Of a stretch of DNA of 64,000 bases, positions 45,378-56,299 are shown piece by piece. Within the stretch, counting starts at the first letter, position 1. The number at the start of each line of letters is the position of its first letter. The notes beneath the pieces were generated by a model that searched no databases, had not been told where the DNA came from, and saw only the letters and a program-made list of their open reading frames with translations. Origin of the DNA: Isoetes taiwanensis (lineage: Eukaryota; Streptophyta; Lycopodiopsida; Isoetales; Isoetaceae); assembly GCA_021234155.1 (NCBI GenBank), contig JAJEKV010000097.1, positions 3,224,074-3,288,073 of the forward strand. Direction: 5' to 3'. The position numbers were made by a program, and so were the translations under genes.

Positions 45378-46952
45378 TTGCAAATAGGAGAGGAGGTTTT
45401 AGAAAGGAAGATTAAAAACATTGAGGAGATGGAAGCTAAAGGATCGGCCATCAGATGTAAAATCAAATACACCAACCACATGGATTCTGGCAGCTCAAAG
45501 TTCTTCTTCAGGGTAGCTAAAAGTAGGGTGCTCAGAAACTCTATAACAGAAGTTGAGGATGATAATGGGGAAAAATACTCTTCTCACTCTGACATCTCTT
45601 CTTTCTTCAGAGACAAATATATGGATATTTTTATGAGCAAACCTATTCCTGACATGGCCAAGGCAACTGACTTCAAAAATCTGGTCAATAATATCCTACC
45701 TACTACTCCTGAAGTTATGAATGCTACTATAAGTGACCCTCCTTCCCAGAATGAGATCCTAACTACCCTTTCTTCTCTCAGTAAGGGAAAATCCCCTGGT
45801 CCTGATGGGCTGCCAGCTGAGTTTTATGTCAAGTTCTGGGATATTCTTAAAGATGATATTACTTCCATGGTCCATGATTTCTGGAATAATGATTGCCTTC
45901 AGACTTCTATTGCCAGTGGATTCATAGCTTTGATCCCAAAAGTTGATCATCCAAATAAATTTCAAGATTGGAGACCTATCTCTCTCACTAATACTTCCTA
46001 TAAGCTTTGTGCCAAGATTATTGCTCTCAGAATTAATAGCTATCTTCAAAGGAACATCAGTCCCAATCAGTCAGCTTTTCTACCCAAGAGATACATTCTG
46101 GATAATTATGTGGCAGCCATGGAGGGTTTACATTGGAACAAAATTTCAAATCAGAATTGCATTTTACTTAAACTGGACTTCAAGAGAGCCTTTGACTCGG
46201 TCAGATGGGATTTTCTTGAATTTGCTATGGTCAAACTTGGTTTTCATCCTAAGCTCATTAATCTCATCCTCGGGCTTAATCTCAGATCCAAATCAGCTGT
46301 GCTTATAAATGGTGTGCCCTCTGGTTTTTTCTCTTTATCTTGTGGAGTTAGGCAAGGATGTCCTCTTGCTCCTTACCTTTTTCTAGTTGCAGCTGAATTG
46401 CTTACAAAAGTCATCACCTACTACCAGGAAAATGGCTTGATTAATGGACTCAAGCTCCCCAACTCAGATGAATATCTTACCATGCTTCAATATGCTGATG
46501 ATACTTTCTCCTTCCTAGAAGCTGATTTGGCCAATATTGACTGCTTCCTTAAAGTCATACATCAATTTTCAGCTGCTTCTGGTATTTATCTTAATGTCAA
46601 TAAGAGCTTAATTATTGGTGATCTTCCTCATCAGCAGGTTCTTGATATTAATGTTCTCCCTGTGGGTCAAGCCACTAAGCTTTTAGGGATGCCTCTATCT
46701 ATAAATCAGAGCTTGAGAGGGCTTTGGGATCCTATCCTTCAGAGAATTAAGAAAAAGCTAAATAATTATGGGAATTATCTCACTCTAGCAGGTAGAACTA
46801 TCATTGCAAATTCGGTTCTTGCTAGCTCTCATGTCTACTTCTCAATTGCTCTAATTGCTCCTAAGTGCATTTATCTTGAGCTCCAAAAATCATCGAAACT
46901 TTATTTGGAAAGGCAGTCATTTGGTCAATTGGAGCTCTATACGCAAGACTAA
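45378..46952 (+). CDS. LINE ORF2 reverse transcriptase, open frame
   Basis: This is an uninterrupted 524-codon frame for a plant L1 reverse transcriptase. In order: a linker (GSSKFFFRVAKSRVLRNSI), the fingers block LSKGKSPGPDGLPAEFY (about residues 135-152), WRPISLTNTSYKLCAKI, LDFKRAFDSVRWDF (first catalytic Asp, about residue 263), GVRQGCPLAPYLF (about residue 326), QYADDTFSF (catalytic Asp pair, nucleotides 46491-46502), and KLLGMPLS. It performs target-primed reverse transcription. The endonuclease upstream and the C-terminal part downstream are frameshifted, so the whole ORF2 is not translatable as read. The first Met is internal to ORF2. Confidence 0.9.
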   Translation: MQIGEEVLERKIKNIEEMEAKGSAIRCKIKYTNHMDSGSSKFFFRVAKSRVLRNSITEVEDDNGEKYSSHSDISSFFRDKYMDIFMSKPIPDMAKATDFKNLVNNILPTTPEVMNATISDPPSQNEILTTLSSLSKGKSPGPDGLPAEFYVKFWDILKDDITSMVHDFWNNDCLQTSIASGFIALIPKVDHPNKFQDWRPISLTNTSYKLCAKIIALRINSYLQRNISPNQSAFLPKRYILDNYVAAMEGLHWNKISNQNCILLKLDFKRAFDSVRWDFLEFAMVKLGFHPKLINLILGLNLRSKSAVLINGVPSGFFSLSCGVRQGCPLAPYLFLVAAELLTKVITYYQENGLINGLKLPNSDEYLTMLQYADDTFSFLEADLANIDCFLKVIHQFSAASGIYLNVNKSLIIGDLPHQQVLDINVLPVGQATKLLGMPLSINQSLRGLWDPILQRIKKKLNNYGNYLTLAGRTIIANSVLASSHVYFSIALIAPKCIYLELQKSSKLYLERQSFGQLELYTQD

Positions 46953-48092
46953 ATTAGCGGTGGTCTTGGGCTGTAAGGACCTTTTTCTTCAAACTCAATC
47001 TCTTGCGGGTAAATTTGTTTGGAAAGCCATTTATGGTAGCCAATCTCCTGCTCATAAGTTCATCGAATCTTGGATCAATCTTAGTCATCCTTACGGTCAC
47101 CCATCTGTTCATCATCATTTGCCAAATTCAGCCTTTACTCATCTGAAAATCTGCTCCTAATATCTCTATTCTGATTAATCCCCATTAAGGCTTTCAATTC
47201 TATTTCCCCACTTTCAATTCATTTCATCGATCATTTGCACTCTGATATGCCTATTTTTACGGAATCCTATCTTTCTTAATCATAATTCCAATGTTACGGC
47301 AATCAAACACCCGATTTTGCAAGAAATGGCATGATCTTTGGTCTGTTCTACATTAAAGATCTTTTCAATGGTGATAGGCTGATTTCTTGGACTGCTCTTA
47401 AAAATATCATCGAGGTACATCTTCGGGGAAAGTATATCTCCTTATCAAGCCTTATTTGGCAAATCTTTCTCTAACTTCGGGGAAAAGGTGATTGGTCTCT
47501 CAATGGCAAGTTTGATTATAAAGTGAGAGATATTTATAAGTGCCTTTCCCATGATCCTACTAATATTAAGGCAATGACCAAATGGGGTATCAATCTTACT
47601 CAGCTAAGAGATCTCTTCAAGAATGTCTGGGACTCTTACTGCCCTCCCAAAATTTCCTACTGTATATGGCTTATTGCTAATGGCAGTTTAAGTAACTTAC
47701 AATCCCTTTCCAAAAAATATCCTAATATCATGCCAGACTGCCCTTTGGGATGCAATGATATTGAAGATATGTGTCACATCTTTAAATTTGCACCAAAATG
47801 AATAGTTTTGGAATTGGATTCTTTGGAAAATTTGGTATTCATTATGATGGAAATTTGCTTTCCTTGATCCAAAATGGTGACACTTTTAATAATATTGTTG
47901 TTTTCATTGCCCTTTGGAATATTTGGAAGGCTAGGAATCGTGTGTTTACATGGGAAAAATAGACCTTCAGTTTTTCGGATCAAAATGAACTTCAATTTGA
48001 CTTTGAAACTATTGGTGCTTGCTCATAAGAATAAAGTTGGAACTAATCATGGCCGGAAATGGGAGCTTCATGGAGCTTCTGAGGGGATTTTA
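46953..48092 (+). pseudogene. LINE ORF2 C-terminal region, frameshifted
   Basis: The thumb and C-terminal region continue in several frames: NFIWKGSHLVNWSSIRKTKL near 46890, a VRDIYKCLSHDPTN segment at 47530, then PPKISYCIWLIANGSLSNL and CPLGCNDIEDMCHIFKFAPK (zf-RVT zinc motif, near 47740-47800). ALWNIWKARNRVFTW follows near 47910. This is the standard tail of plant L1 ORF2. Five or more small breaks separate the pieces. Confidence 0.75.
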
Positions 48093-48988
48093 TAATTTAT
48101 TTGCTTCAATTTAAACATTGTAGATTCTAATGTTTTATTTTCGATGAAACTAGAATATCTTGACTTCTAGCGTGGAGAGGGGAGCAAGAAAATTCGATGA
48201 CGACTTCGCCATTCAGCCCGACACCGATGGATTCAGGTCATGAAAAAATGATATTGCAACATCTATGGAATGGTTTCTTATGAAAAGGGGCGCATGAGAT
48301 ATCTGAAGGAAAGTGAAGACCTTTGGGCATCTACCTTTTGCGGGGAAGTGGTTCAGATCCACTGCCTTTGGGCTTTCTTGGCCAATCATCACTTCATTCT
48401 CAGCGAAGGCGGTGACAAGATCTGAGAACCATGTACTACAATCATAAACTCATTGCTGATCTGTATGGCTCCTTGCTGGCGACATTCTTGGAGGACAAAG
48501 ATAAATTGAGGCTCTTTTACTCCAATAATTGGGGCCCAAACCAATACTTCTTTGGATCAATGACCCTTTCAATGCCTACTTCAATGATTGCTTCTTCAGC
48601 GATCCACGGAATCCCTCTTCCATAGCCATCTGTTAATCACACCCTTGCTCTTATCTAATCTTGATCTATTTATGTTTCGGGAAGGATTGCCTTTTTGCAG
48701 GTTTTTGCAGCTCAAGCTCAAAGTGGCCTCCCTCATCAACTGAATTCAGATCTCTTGGACCTATTCACACTGAGGATCATTTTGTTACTGGCTTATTAGC
48801 ATTTGCCACCTCTACTGCGAATTTCTGGTTAGGCTTGTTATTCTTGAGCTCATATTCATAGTATGATGCTCTCAAGTGTTCTGTTACTTTTTCATGTGCT
48901 GCCTTATAAAGCACAGACATGCTATGTACCTGAGATTTTATAATTAATGGTAAAACTGACTCTTGCTATCAAAAAAAAAAAAAAAAAA
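48093..48988 (+). other. LINE 3' UTR or inserted sequence, poly(A) end
   Basis: About 900 bp separate the last recognisable ORF2 block from the 18-A tail. The frames here carry no known motif. It is either a long 3' UTR or contains a small insertion. Confidence 0.4.
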
Positions 48989-48994
48989 TACTTT

Positions 48995-50063
48995 TAACAG
49001 ATAAATGAAGCTACTCATCTAAATTTTACTCTTTTGGACTGACATATGCTTTGGGCTTTAAACCTCCAACACCGCTTTGAACCATTGAATCAAGTGCCCA
49101 AATCTGAAGCTCTGCCTGTTATTTCTTGTCGATCAACTCCAAAAGGTTTATAAGTATCCTGAATCTTCATCAAGGATCTGTTGCTTTATAAAACACATGG
49201 CCAAAAGCACAGAAGGAGCCTTAGTATTTACAGATAATGGTAGGCAAAGGAGCAAAATCTTTACGTGCAACTATTCAGGGAAGAAGCTGCATGTTGAATG
49301 TTTGGTCACGGCTTCAAAACGCCCAATCAACTAAAATCTGCACCTTTCAATTCTTTGGGAATCGAGAGGCAAGTTTGCTAAATTTTGCACTGAAGTTGCA
49401 CACTGACCCCAATTTTTGGTCCACAGTTGTTTTTTCCTTGTACGGAAGTGTTGTTTTATGCCAAAAACTACACCAAAATGGCCCCAAAAGTCCACGTGGC
49501 CCGTTTATCCGGATTTGCACAAAGAGGCGGTGGTTTTTTTGCGAGAAATTTCCCGCGGTGGTCTTTTTTGGCGTTTTAATCAACGTGTCCTTTTTTTTCA
49601 CTATTGTTTTTTATCAATTTTTCTTCTCGTGTGGTTTTTTTGTCCTTTGTTGTTTTTGTAATAAGTCATCGCGTTGTTTTTTTTTTTGAAAAGTATCTGG
49701 CGTAGATTTACGATATTACTACTAATGAAGAAGTAAAAAAAGGAGGATCTTTTTCTTTTTTTCTATGCGTTTTGTTTTTTTCCTCTACTTGTAGTTTTTA
49801 AAAGTTGTCATTGTTTTCTTAGAGAAAGATGTGTAGTTTTTAAAGAAATTCACATGTTTTATTTAAAAATAATTACTATTTTCAAATATTGTTTTCCTCA
49901 ATATTATATGTAGCTATATAAAAAGTAGACCGCGTTATTTCTTAAATTGTTTATTTTCCAAGTGTTGTTTTTTTGCAAGAAAATCAAAATAAAATATCCG
50001 TGGACTTTTTTTAAGTTTACAAAAACAACACGTTTGGTTTACACATAAACATGTTTCTAAACA
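48995..50063. other. T-rich stretch with no recognisable gene
   Basis: Long T runs on the plus strand between 49430 and 50000 give spurious Phe-rich frames (150 codons at 49237-49689). Nothing else is recognisable. Confidence 0.5.
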
Positions 50064-50156
50064 ATCAAATCTTGGCACGTGGCACTCATTCTTTATTCTT
50101 TATATGTGGATATCTTTTTTAACTAATCAAACCTTGACACGTGGCAACCACATTCT
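50064..50156. promoter_or_regulatory. Direct repeat with two ACGTGGC (ABRE/G-box-like) motifs
   Basis: AATCAAATCTTGGCACGTGG and AATCAAACCTTGACACGTGG lie about 54 bp apart in direct orientation, each followed by CA(a)C and CATTCTTTA. A third CACGTGGC stands near 49493. ACGTGGC is the core of plant abscisic-acid response elements, which usually act in pairs. No gene start is found next to them, so regulation is conjecture. Confidence 0.35.
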
Positions 50157-52785
50157 TTAAAAAAAACCGCTTCTACTTTTTCTTTTTTGCCTAGTGATAA
50201 TTTCAATCACAAAATATACATCACACAACATTTGAATGCAAACACAAACAAAATGAATACAGTCTTTTAGGGAAGGCTTTAAGAATCAAACCCAAACATT
50301 AACACAAATATTATGATATTATTATATTGCAATCTAAATTTTAGATTTACATTGAAACATTCAATGGGTAAAACTCATATCTGATTAATGGTTAAAGGTT
50401 GAACAATTAAATCAAAAAATGACTTATTATAATTTGAAAAACAACATGAGCAGGGTATTGACTTCGATTCTTTGTATACGATTATTTGTGCCAATGGGGT
50501 TCGATCCAACCATCTTATATGTGGTATTCTCCCATGGAGTGGGACCTCCCAAAGATGCCAAAGACGATGGCACCACCAGCTGAACTTCAAATAAACAAAG
50601 TGCATTTCCAGCTTGTAATTTTCGAGCTGCCACCAGCACCAAGCTGGATCCAACACCTAAAAGCCACGAATCCGTTGATTATGGTCAATCACAATGTATA
50701 TCAAAAAAGAAAGCATAGAAACAAGACAATTTTTTCCTAACCCCGCAAAAAAGCAAAATAAGGGCCGGCGATGATAACCCGAAATGGGAGCGATTATCGA
50801 TGACAAAACCCCAAGCGGTTTCACATCCCAAGGAATCGTTGTGATTCCATGATAAAGCTTTGCATTGCGAGAGGGCTGCTTTGCATTTGGACATCTTTCG
50901 ATAATACATAACGACCACTTTGTACGGATAACCTTTTCGCCGCGACTAAAACCATATACTATAATAATAACGGCGACAAAGCTCCCAATACTTGCTTGCC
51001 CACATTTGGAGCCAAGTAAAGGGGCTCAGTTTTTCTTTCGGTGCTTTTTAGTGCATTGGGGATGAGCTGCTCCTCCTCCCCATCTCTTGTATCCTTCATA
51101 AATTTGTCTTGAGCTTGGTAGCATTGTTCCCCGATGTATGATCAACAATCGCCTCCCCTCAATACAGGCAACCATAGCCATTTCTCAGATTTCTTTATGT
51201 TGCTAATTTCCACACATGCTATTACACAATGGCCAAAGGAAGCGGAGGTGGATTGAGAAAGCGGACAAGAGAGAAACATGGCAAACCACGAGAGGTCGTG
51301 CGAGGTTGGCCAAGAAACAAGAAAGATTAAAGCCAAGAAGCGAGGAAGCGAAGCAGATTGGGCCAAGAAAGCAAAAGCAGATTCGGCCAACAAGTAGAAG
51401 CAGATTCGGCCAAGAAACCAGGCCTAGAAACGGTGCCGAGCTCCTAGAAACGGGCCTTGAACTCACCACGGGATCTTTGCCAGTTAAGGTGAACTTTGCC
51501 ATCGCCATAGCTGGAAGGAGCGAGGAAAGCAGAATCGCCATAGTTCTTTGCGGCACAAAAAGCGGGAAAAGAAGGAAAAGAAACACAAAATGGGCCCAAC
51601 CAATAGGATGATAGGACACGGATCAAAATCGGGCCGTTCATCTCGACCCATCTCGGCCCGTTGAATTGTTTCACATTTTTAATTTCCCTTAATTTGCATG
51701 GTTTATGTGCTAAACAATTTGCATGGTTCTAAATAAATGTACTATATAAATTTAGGAAGGCCATTGCGGGGGATAATCTTTATTCACGGTGCTTCTAGCC
51801 GAGGCAAAAGGCCTTGAGCCCCTGTGGTGGCACCGCCAAAGCATCTTGCCATGCAATGGCCCGAAACAAACATAAAAGGGATAGGTGTAATAACCCCCAG
51901 GTTGAGCACTATGTTTTTGGGGGAATAAGCCTCCTCTGGAACATATGCTCACATTTGGCTCATTATTATTCCACAAAAGTTTGTAAATACTAGGCAAAAT
52001 GATCTATGTAACATGCCAATTTTCTAGCACTTGATTTGTCGAAATTCTTAGGATACATCACTCCACCAGGGGTTGACTATTTTATAGTCAAATATGGGAT
52101 CTTAGATAGTAAGTACCCCACAGTCTACAGTTGGCATGGAATATGATGATGTGGCACTTCAAGTGGTGACATGCCATGCCAAGAGTAGGCAAGACCAACT
52201 TTGACTGGGCAAAAAATGAAGCGATGGGCAACTTTTGCTTTCCATGGGTGATGGGCAATTTTTGGCGGACATGGCAAGATATGAGTGACATGGATTTGAT
52301 GACTAGGCATTCTTGTAAGAAATATGATGACTTTTTAGGATGTTTGTATAGGAATTTGGCAAGGGAATATGTTTGAAAGAGTTAAAAATAACTAGTAAAA
52401 TCTTATTTTGAAGTTGCCATGTCATTGCCACATCATTCGAGGCCAAACTTTCATTCCTTGATATAAGCGAGAACCAACTTTCATTTATTAACAATTATCA
52501 TGGCTCAACCTACACTACCATGTTTGCCCTTTTGAGCAACAAAATCTCATGTTTGTTCAATCTCAGATGGCTTGAAGATATCGTTAAGGCACATTGATCA
52601 ACAAGCCATAATTAAAAATTGGCGGTTTTGAGCTAGAGTTGAATATATGAACAAAAGTTGGTTGAAAACCTAAATGCGTTTGAAAAAACTTGATTGAAGA
52701 TTGAAAGACCATAAGCCCTTCTCCATGCAAAGTGATGTCAATTTATAAAAAGCCCCACATGTCAACCCGGCCATGGTGGACATGG
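50157..52785. other. No recognisable gene
   Basis: Overlapping frames at 50375-50656 (minus), 51203-51619 (minus) and 51216-51611 (plus) have no recognisable domains. The plus one is built on short GCCAAGAAR repeats. Confidence 0.45.
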
Positions 52786-52789
52786 TCGG

Positions 52790-53460
52790 GAACCTCAATT
52801 TACTTAAGCTAATCACTTTGAATTCTCCATTCAAGTAACTTGCTTTGAAAGCGGGCTCAAAAAATTCAAGATCTGTCAGGAGAACATATCAAACCCGCAA
52901 AGTGTCCTGCAGTCGAGGACCGTGTAGAAACCCAAGTGTTTTGTCGTTCGGGCGGTACAAAGGCCCCTAATGGAGATTTGACTTAGCCATGTCGTCAGAA
53001 ACAGTTAAATTACCCTAGGGACCAAGTTACCACGGTCATTTTTGCAACAAAAAAACACAAACCCTCTACATGGCGGTATTACCACCTCAAAGGCCAATAC
53101 ACTCTGACGTGTTGGACGCCCTCAGCTACTTTGGCACTTCCGGGAGGCGGGGGTGGTCTTACGCCCACCGAAACTTGTCTCCATAACGTAATGTACGATG
53201 TTTGAGTTCGTTGGCGGTGGGATCCGCGGTTAGGGGTGGGAGAGTTGCCGTCCAGGTGGTGGGGGGACCCTCGAGAGAGGACCTTTGGGGCGAACTTCTT
53301 CCGGAAGGTTTTAGGGCTCCGTCTTACGGCGTCAGCGCCCTCCCACTACCTCATGACATTGTGCAAGATCACGGTCCAATCGACCGGGGTATGGCCTCCC
53401 TTCAGCGTAAACCACGATGCGTTGCTGGGTTATTGTAGGGTTTCGTTATGGAGATAAAAC
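52790..53460 (-). repeat. Inverted copy of the ~805-bp unit
   Basis: Read on the minus strand it matches the plus-strand units that follow, block by block: GATCTTGCACAATGTCATGA, CAAATCTCCATTAGGGGCC, ACAAAACACTTGGGTTTCTA and GATATGTTCTC. It ends near 52830 with the counterpart of CAAGTTACTTGAAT. It faces the plus copies across about 265 bp, making a large imperfect inverted repeat. Confidence 0.8.
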
Positions 53461-53639
53461 ATCAGTCGATTACTCCCTAGGACTGGTGTACCTTTTTCGG
53501 CTAACATGCATGCCTGGCCATGGCAATCGCTGAAATAACAGACTTTGGATCTATTGGCCGATCGAATCATTCCAAAAGCATTTGCTACTACAAAATGTGT
53601 TCTTGACTTCTAATTGCGACAACTGGCTTTGGGAGGAGG

Positions 53640-54430
53640 ATAAATCCAAACCTCATTTTCCAAACTATTTCTATTGCTTCTTGTTTTCAATCTGCAGCTT
53701 CTCGACCATGTCTCAAGTGCAACCTAATAAAACTTCGACCTCCATAGCAACGTAAACCCTACAATTAAACCCAGCAACCCACGGGGTTTACGTTTTGGAG
53801 GCCATACCATCGTCGAGATTGGACCCGGGATCTTGCACAATGTCATGAGGTAGTGGGGGGTTTGATGCTTGCCGAAGACGGAGCCCCAAACCTTCGGAAG
53901 AAGTCCCCCAAGGTCCTCTGCGAAGGATCCTGGCCCTGAGGCGGGCAACCCTCCCACCCCGGGCGTGATCTGGATCTGCCCCAATGGACTGTCGACATTA
54001 CCCCCGAGACCCAGGGTGCATTAGGCTAAGACCACCCCTGCTCTAAGCGCCAGCAGCTCATGTCCAACCGTTCGTAGTAGATTGGCCTTAGCCCGGAGGG
54101 TGCGTATCACCGCCATGTAGAGGGTTCATGTTTCTTTGCTGCAAAAAATGACCGTGTAACTTGGTCCCTAGGTGGCCTTACGTCTGTTTCGGGCGAATAT
54201 GGCTAAGTCAAATCTCCATTATCTGGGGCCTTTGTACTGCCGAACGACAAAACACTTGGGTTTCTACACTGGGCCGATTGCGGGACACTTTTGCGCTTGA
54301 TATGTTCTCAGGACAGATCTTGAATTTTTTGAGCCTGCTTTCCGGCAAGCTACTTGAATAGAATTCAACTAGCCTATATGGAAACCGGTTCCCGAAGGGA
54401 GGTATTGGCATTTGCCCTCCCTTTGAGCAC
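53640..54430 (+). repeat. ~805-bp tandem unit, copy a
   Basis: Landmarks in order: ACCATGTCTCAAGTGCAA, AACTTCGACCTCCATAGC, ATCTTGCACAATGTCATGAG, a GC-rich middle, CATGTAGAGGGTTCATGTTT, CTTGGTCCCTAGG, CAAATCTCCATTA and ACAAAACACTTGGGTTTC. The right-hand end is GCTACTTGAATAGAATTC. No coding motif is visible. The frames open on the minus strand (for example 53724-53984) are not conserved between copies. Confidence 0.8.
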
Positions 54431-55235
54431 CGTAGGAAAGCCTCAGATGTAGAAATCCAAACCCCATTTAAATGGGTTTCTTTCTGTTTTCAATCGGCTT
54501 CTACACCATGTCTCAAGTGCAACTGAATAAAACTTCGATCTCCATAACGTAAAACCCCACAATAACCTAGCAACCCACGGGGTTTTACGTTTTGGAGAGC
54601 CATACCCCAATCCGATTGGACACAGGATCTTGCACAATGTCATGAGGTAGTGGGGGCGTTGATGCGGAAGGCCGGACCCTAAAACCTTCCAAAGAAGTTC
54701 GTCCCAAAGGTCCTCTGGAAGGTCCTTGTACGGGCGGGCAGACGCTCTCCCCCGGGCGTGATCGGCTCTTGCCAATGGACTCGAAACATCGACATTACCG
54801 GGGCTTAAGTTTTGGTAAGGCGAGACCACCCACTGCTCCCGGAGGAAGCGCAAAAGTAGCTCATGTCCAACCGTTAAAGTAGTGTATTGGCCTGGCGGAG
54901 GGTCACGAGAATCTTTGCCATGTAAGGGTTCATGTTTCTTCTTTTGCAAAAATGGCCGTGTGGCTTGGTCCCTAGGGTAATTTTGCTGTTTGGGGCGACA
55001 TGGCGAAGTCAAATCTCCATTCAGGGCCTTTGTGCTGCCAGGCGACAAAACACTTGGGTTTCACGGTCATTGCCGGGACGCTGCGATTTGATATGTTCTC
55101 GGGGCAGATCTTGAATTTGTTTGAGCTTTGCTTTCGAGAAACTAAGTTACTTGAATGGAGGAATTCAGCGATTGGGATATAGGCGGGTTCAGGAAGGGAG
55201 GCATTGGCATTTACTTACTCAGGAGAACTGGCGGT
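54431..55235 (+). repeat. ~805-bp tandem unit, copy b
   Basis: It has the same landmarks as copy a, shifted by about 805 bp (ACCATGTCTCAAGTGCAA near 54510). A minus frame of 201 codons (54443-55048) is open here but is broken in the other copies, so I do not count it as a gene. A GC-rich middle shows many small differences from copy a. Confidence 0.8.
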
Positions 55236-55515
55236 AGGAAAGCACGCGCAGTAAATCCAAACCCCATTTTAAATGGAGTTTCCTCGCTTCTTGTTTTTCA
55301 ATTGCGGCTTCCGACCATGTCTCAGGGTGCAGCGAGATAAAACTTCGACCTCCATAGCGTAAACCCCACGGCAACTGTAACCCCACCCGGGGGTTTCTGC
55401 GTTTTGGAAACCATACCACAGTGAGATTGGACTGGATCTTGCACAATGTCATGAGGTGAGGTAGGGCGTTGGCCTTGAAGGCGGAGCCCTAGGCCTTCAG
55501 GGAAGAAGTTTGTGG
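55236..55515 (+). repeat. ~805-bp tandem unit, truncated copy c
   Basis: It begins AATCCAAACCCCATTTTAAA and runs through ACCATGTCTCAGGGTGCA and ATCTTGCACAATGTCATGAG. It is lost at about 55515, where unrelated sequence begins. Confidence 0.75.
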
Positions 55516-56299
55516 CGTCCCCTACTGCGTTATACGGTGCACTCTCGTATACAAACAGGAGTTCTTCCCCACACCAGCTCCATGCTGAGGGCCCTCCACA
55601 TATCAATTTCCACCGCAACGAGTCCCAAAGTGGGAAGAGGTGAGGTGTCATTCTACCCTGTCTCCCTCGGGGCCTACCTGCGGCTAAGCGTGGAACATAC
55701 ATGTCAAGAGTACATACATCAACATCATGTGACCATCTCGAAGATGGTCCTCCACATATCTGCATAGACAAAGATCGGCTACATCACATAGGGGAATCCT
55801 ACCCAAGGCTCGGACTCCAGGGGAGGACCCATGGTTTGGGTCTCGAGGATTCATTGCGCATGCCGCACCTTGGCAATGGATTTGGCTAGCATAAGAGCTC
55901 AGCGGCATTAGTTGTCCACTCCATCCGCCCCTCCCTGCGTGTGGTGACACTTTGTGTAGGGCCGGTGCAGTTAGACTGATCGTGAGGCTCCTCGCCACGT
56001 GATGTATAGCGAAGGGGGCTATTCTGCCCCTCATCCTCCCAGCCCGGGATAGGGGCAGGTAGGGATCACTCCCTCCGTGAGATCTACATGCTAACTCAAG
56101 GTGACTGAGGGGCCCTTTGCCGTATTAGGCTGAACCCACCTGGAAAGTGTACACCACTTCACGGTGTCGAGCCCATGCCTTACCCGCACTTCCGGTGGTA
56201 AGCCATTAGACCTAGTCACAATGATCCCGGTAGGCTTTACACACCAGGGGATCGTTCAAGAGTCAGGACATGAACCTCCTTCTTGGCGCCCCCTTCACC
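55516..56299. other. GC-richer stretch, unassigned
   Basis: Frames on both strands (for example 55322-55771 and 55684-56034 minus) show no motif. It may be part of a transposon between the 805-bp array and the chromovirus LTR. Confidence 0.4.

Larger units (their letters stand above)
41212..48994 (+). mobile_element. L1-type LINE, nearly full length
   Basis: A complete plant LINE layout is visible: a 5' leader, ORF1 (41906 to about 44336), ORF2 beginning at 44378 with endonuclease, reverse transcriptase and a C-terminal zinc region, a 3' UTR and 18 A at 48971-48988. The word AAAATACTTT stands at 41212-41221 and again at 48985-48994, spanning the end of the A run, and may be part of a target-site duplication. 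That would give an element of about 7.8 kb, within the usual plant L1 range. Both ORFs have frame breaks, but long open stretches remain, so it is comparatively young. Confidence 0.8.

Noticed and set aside
49237-49689. 150-codon plus frame ending in a Phe-rich tail
   Set aside because: It is produced by T-rich DNA, with no motif and no splice context.
50375-50656. Pair of overlapping minus frames (CWWQLENYKLEM...)
   Set aside because: No recognisable family, no convincing start or splice sites, and both frames are equally open.
54443-55048. 201-codon minus frame in the 805-bp array
   Set aside because: It is not open in the sister copies and has no motif, so it is a chance frame in a GC-rich repeat.
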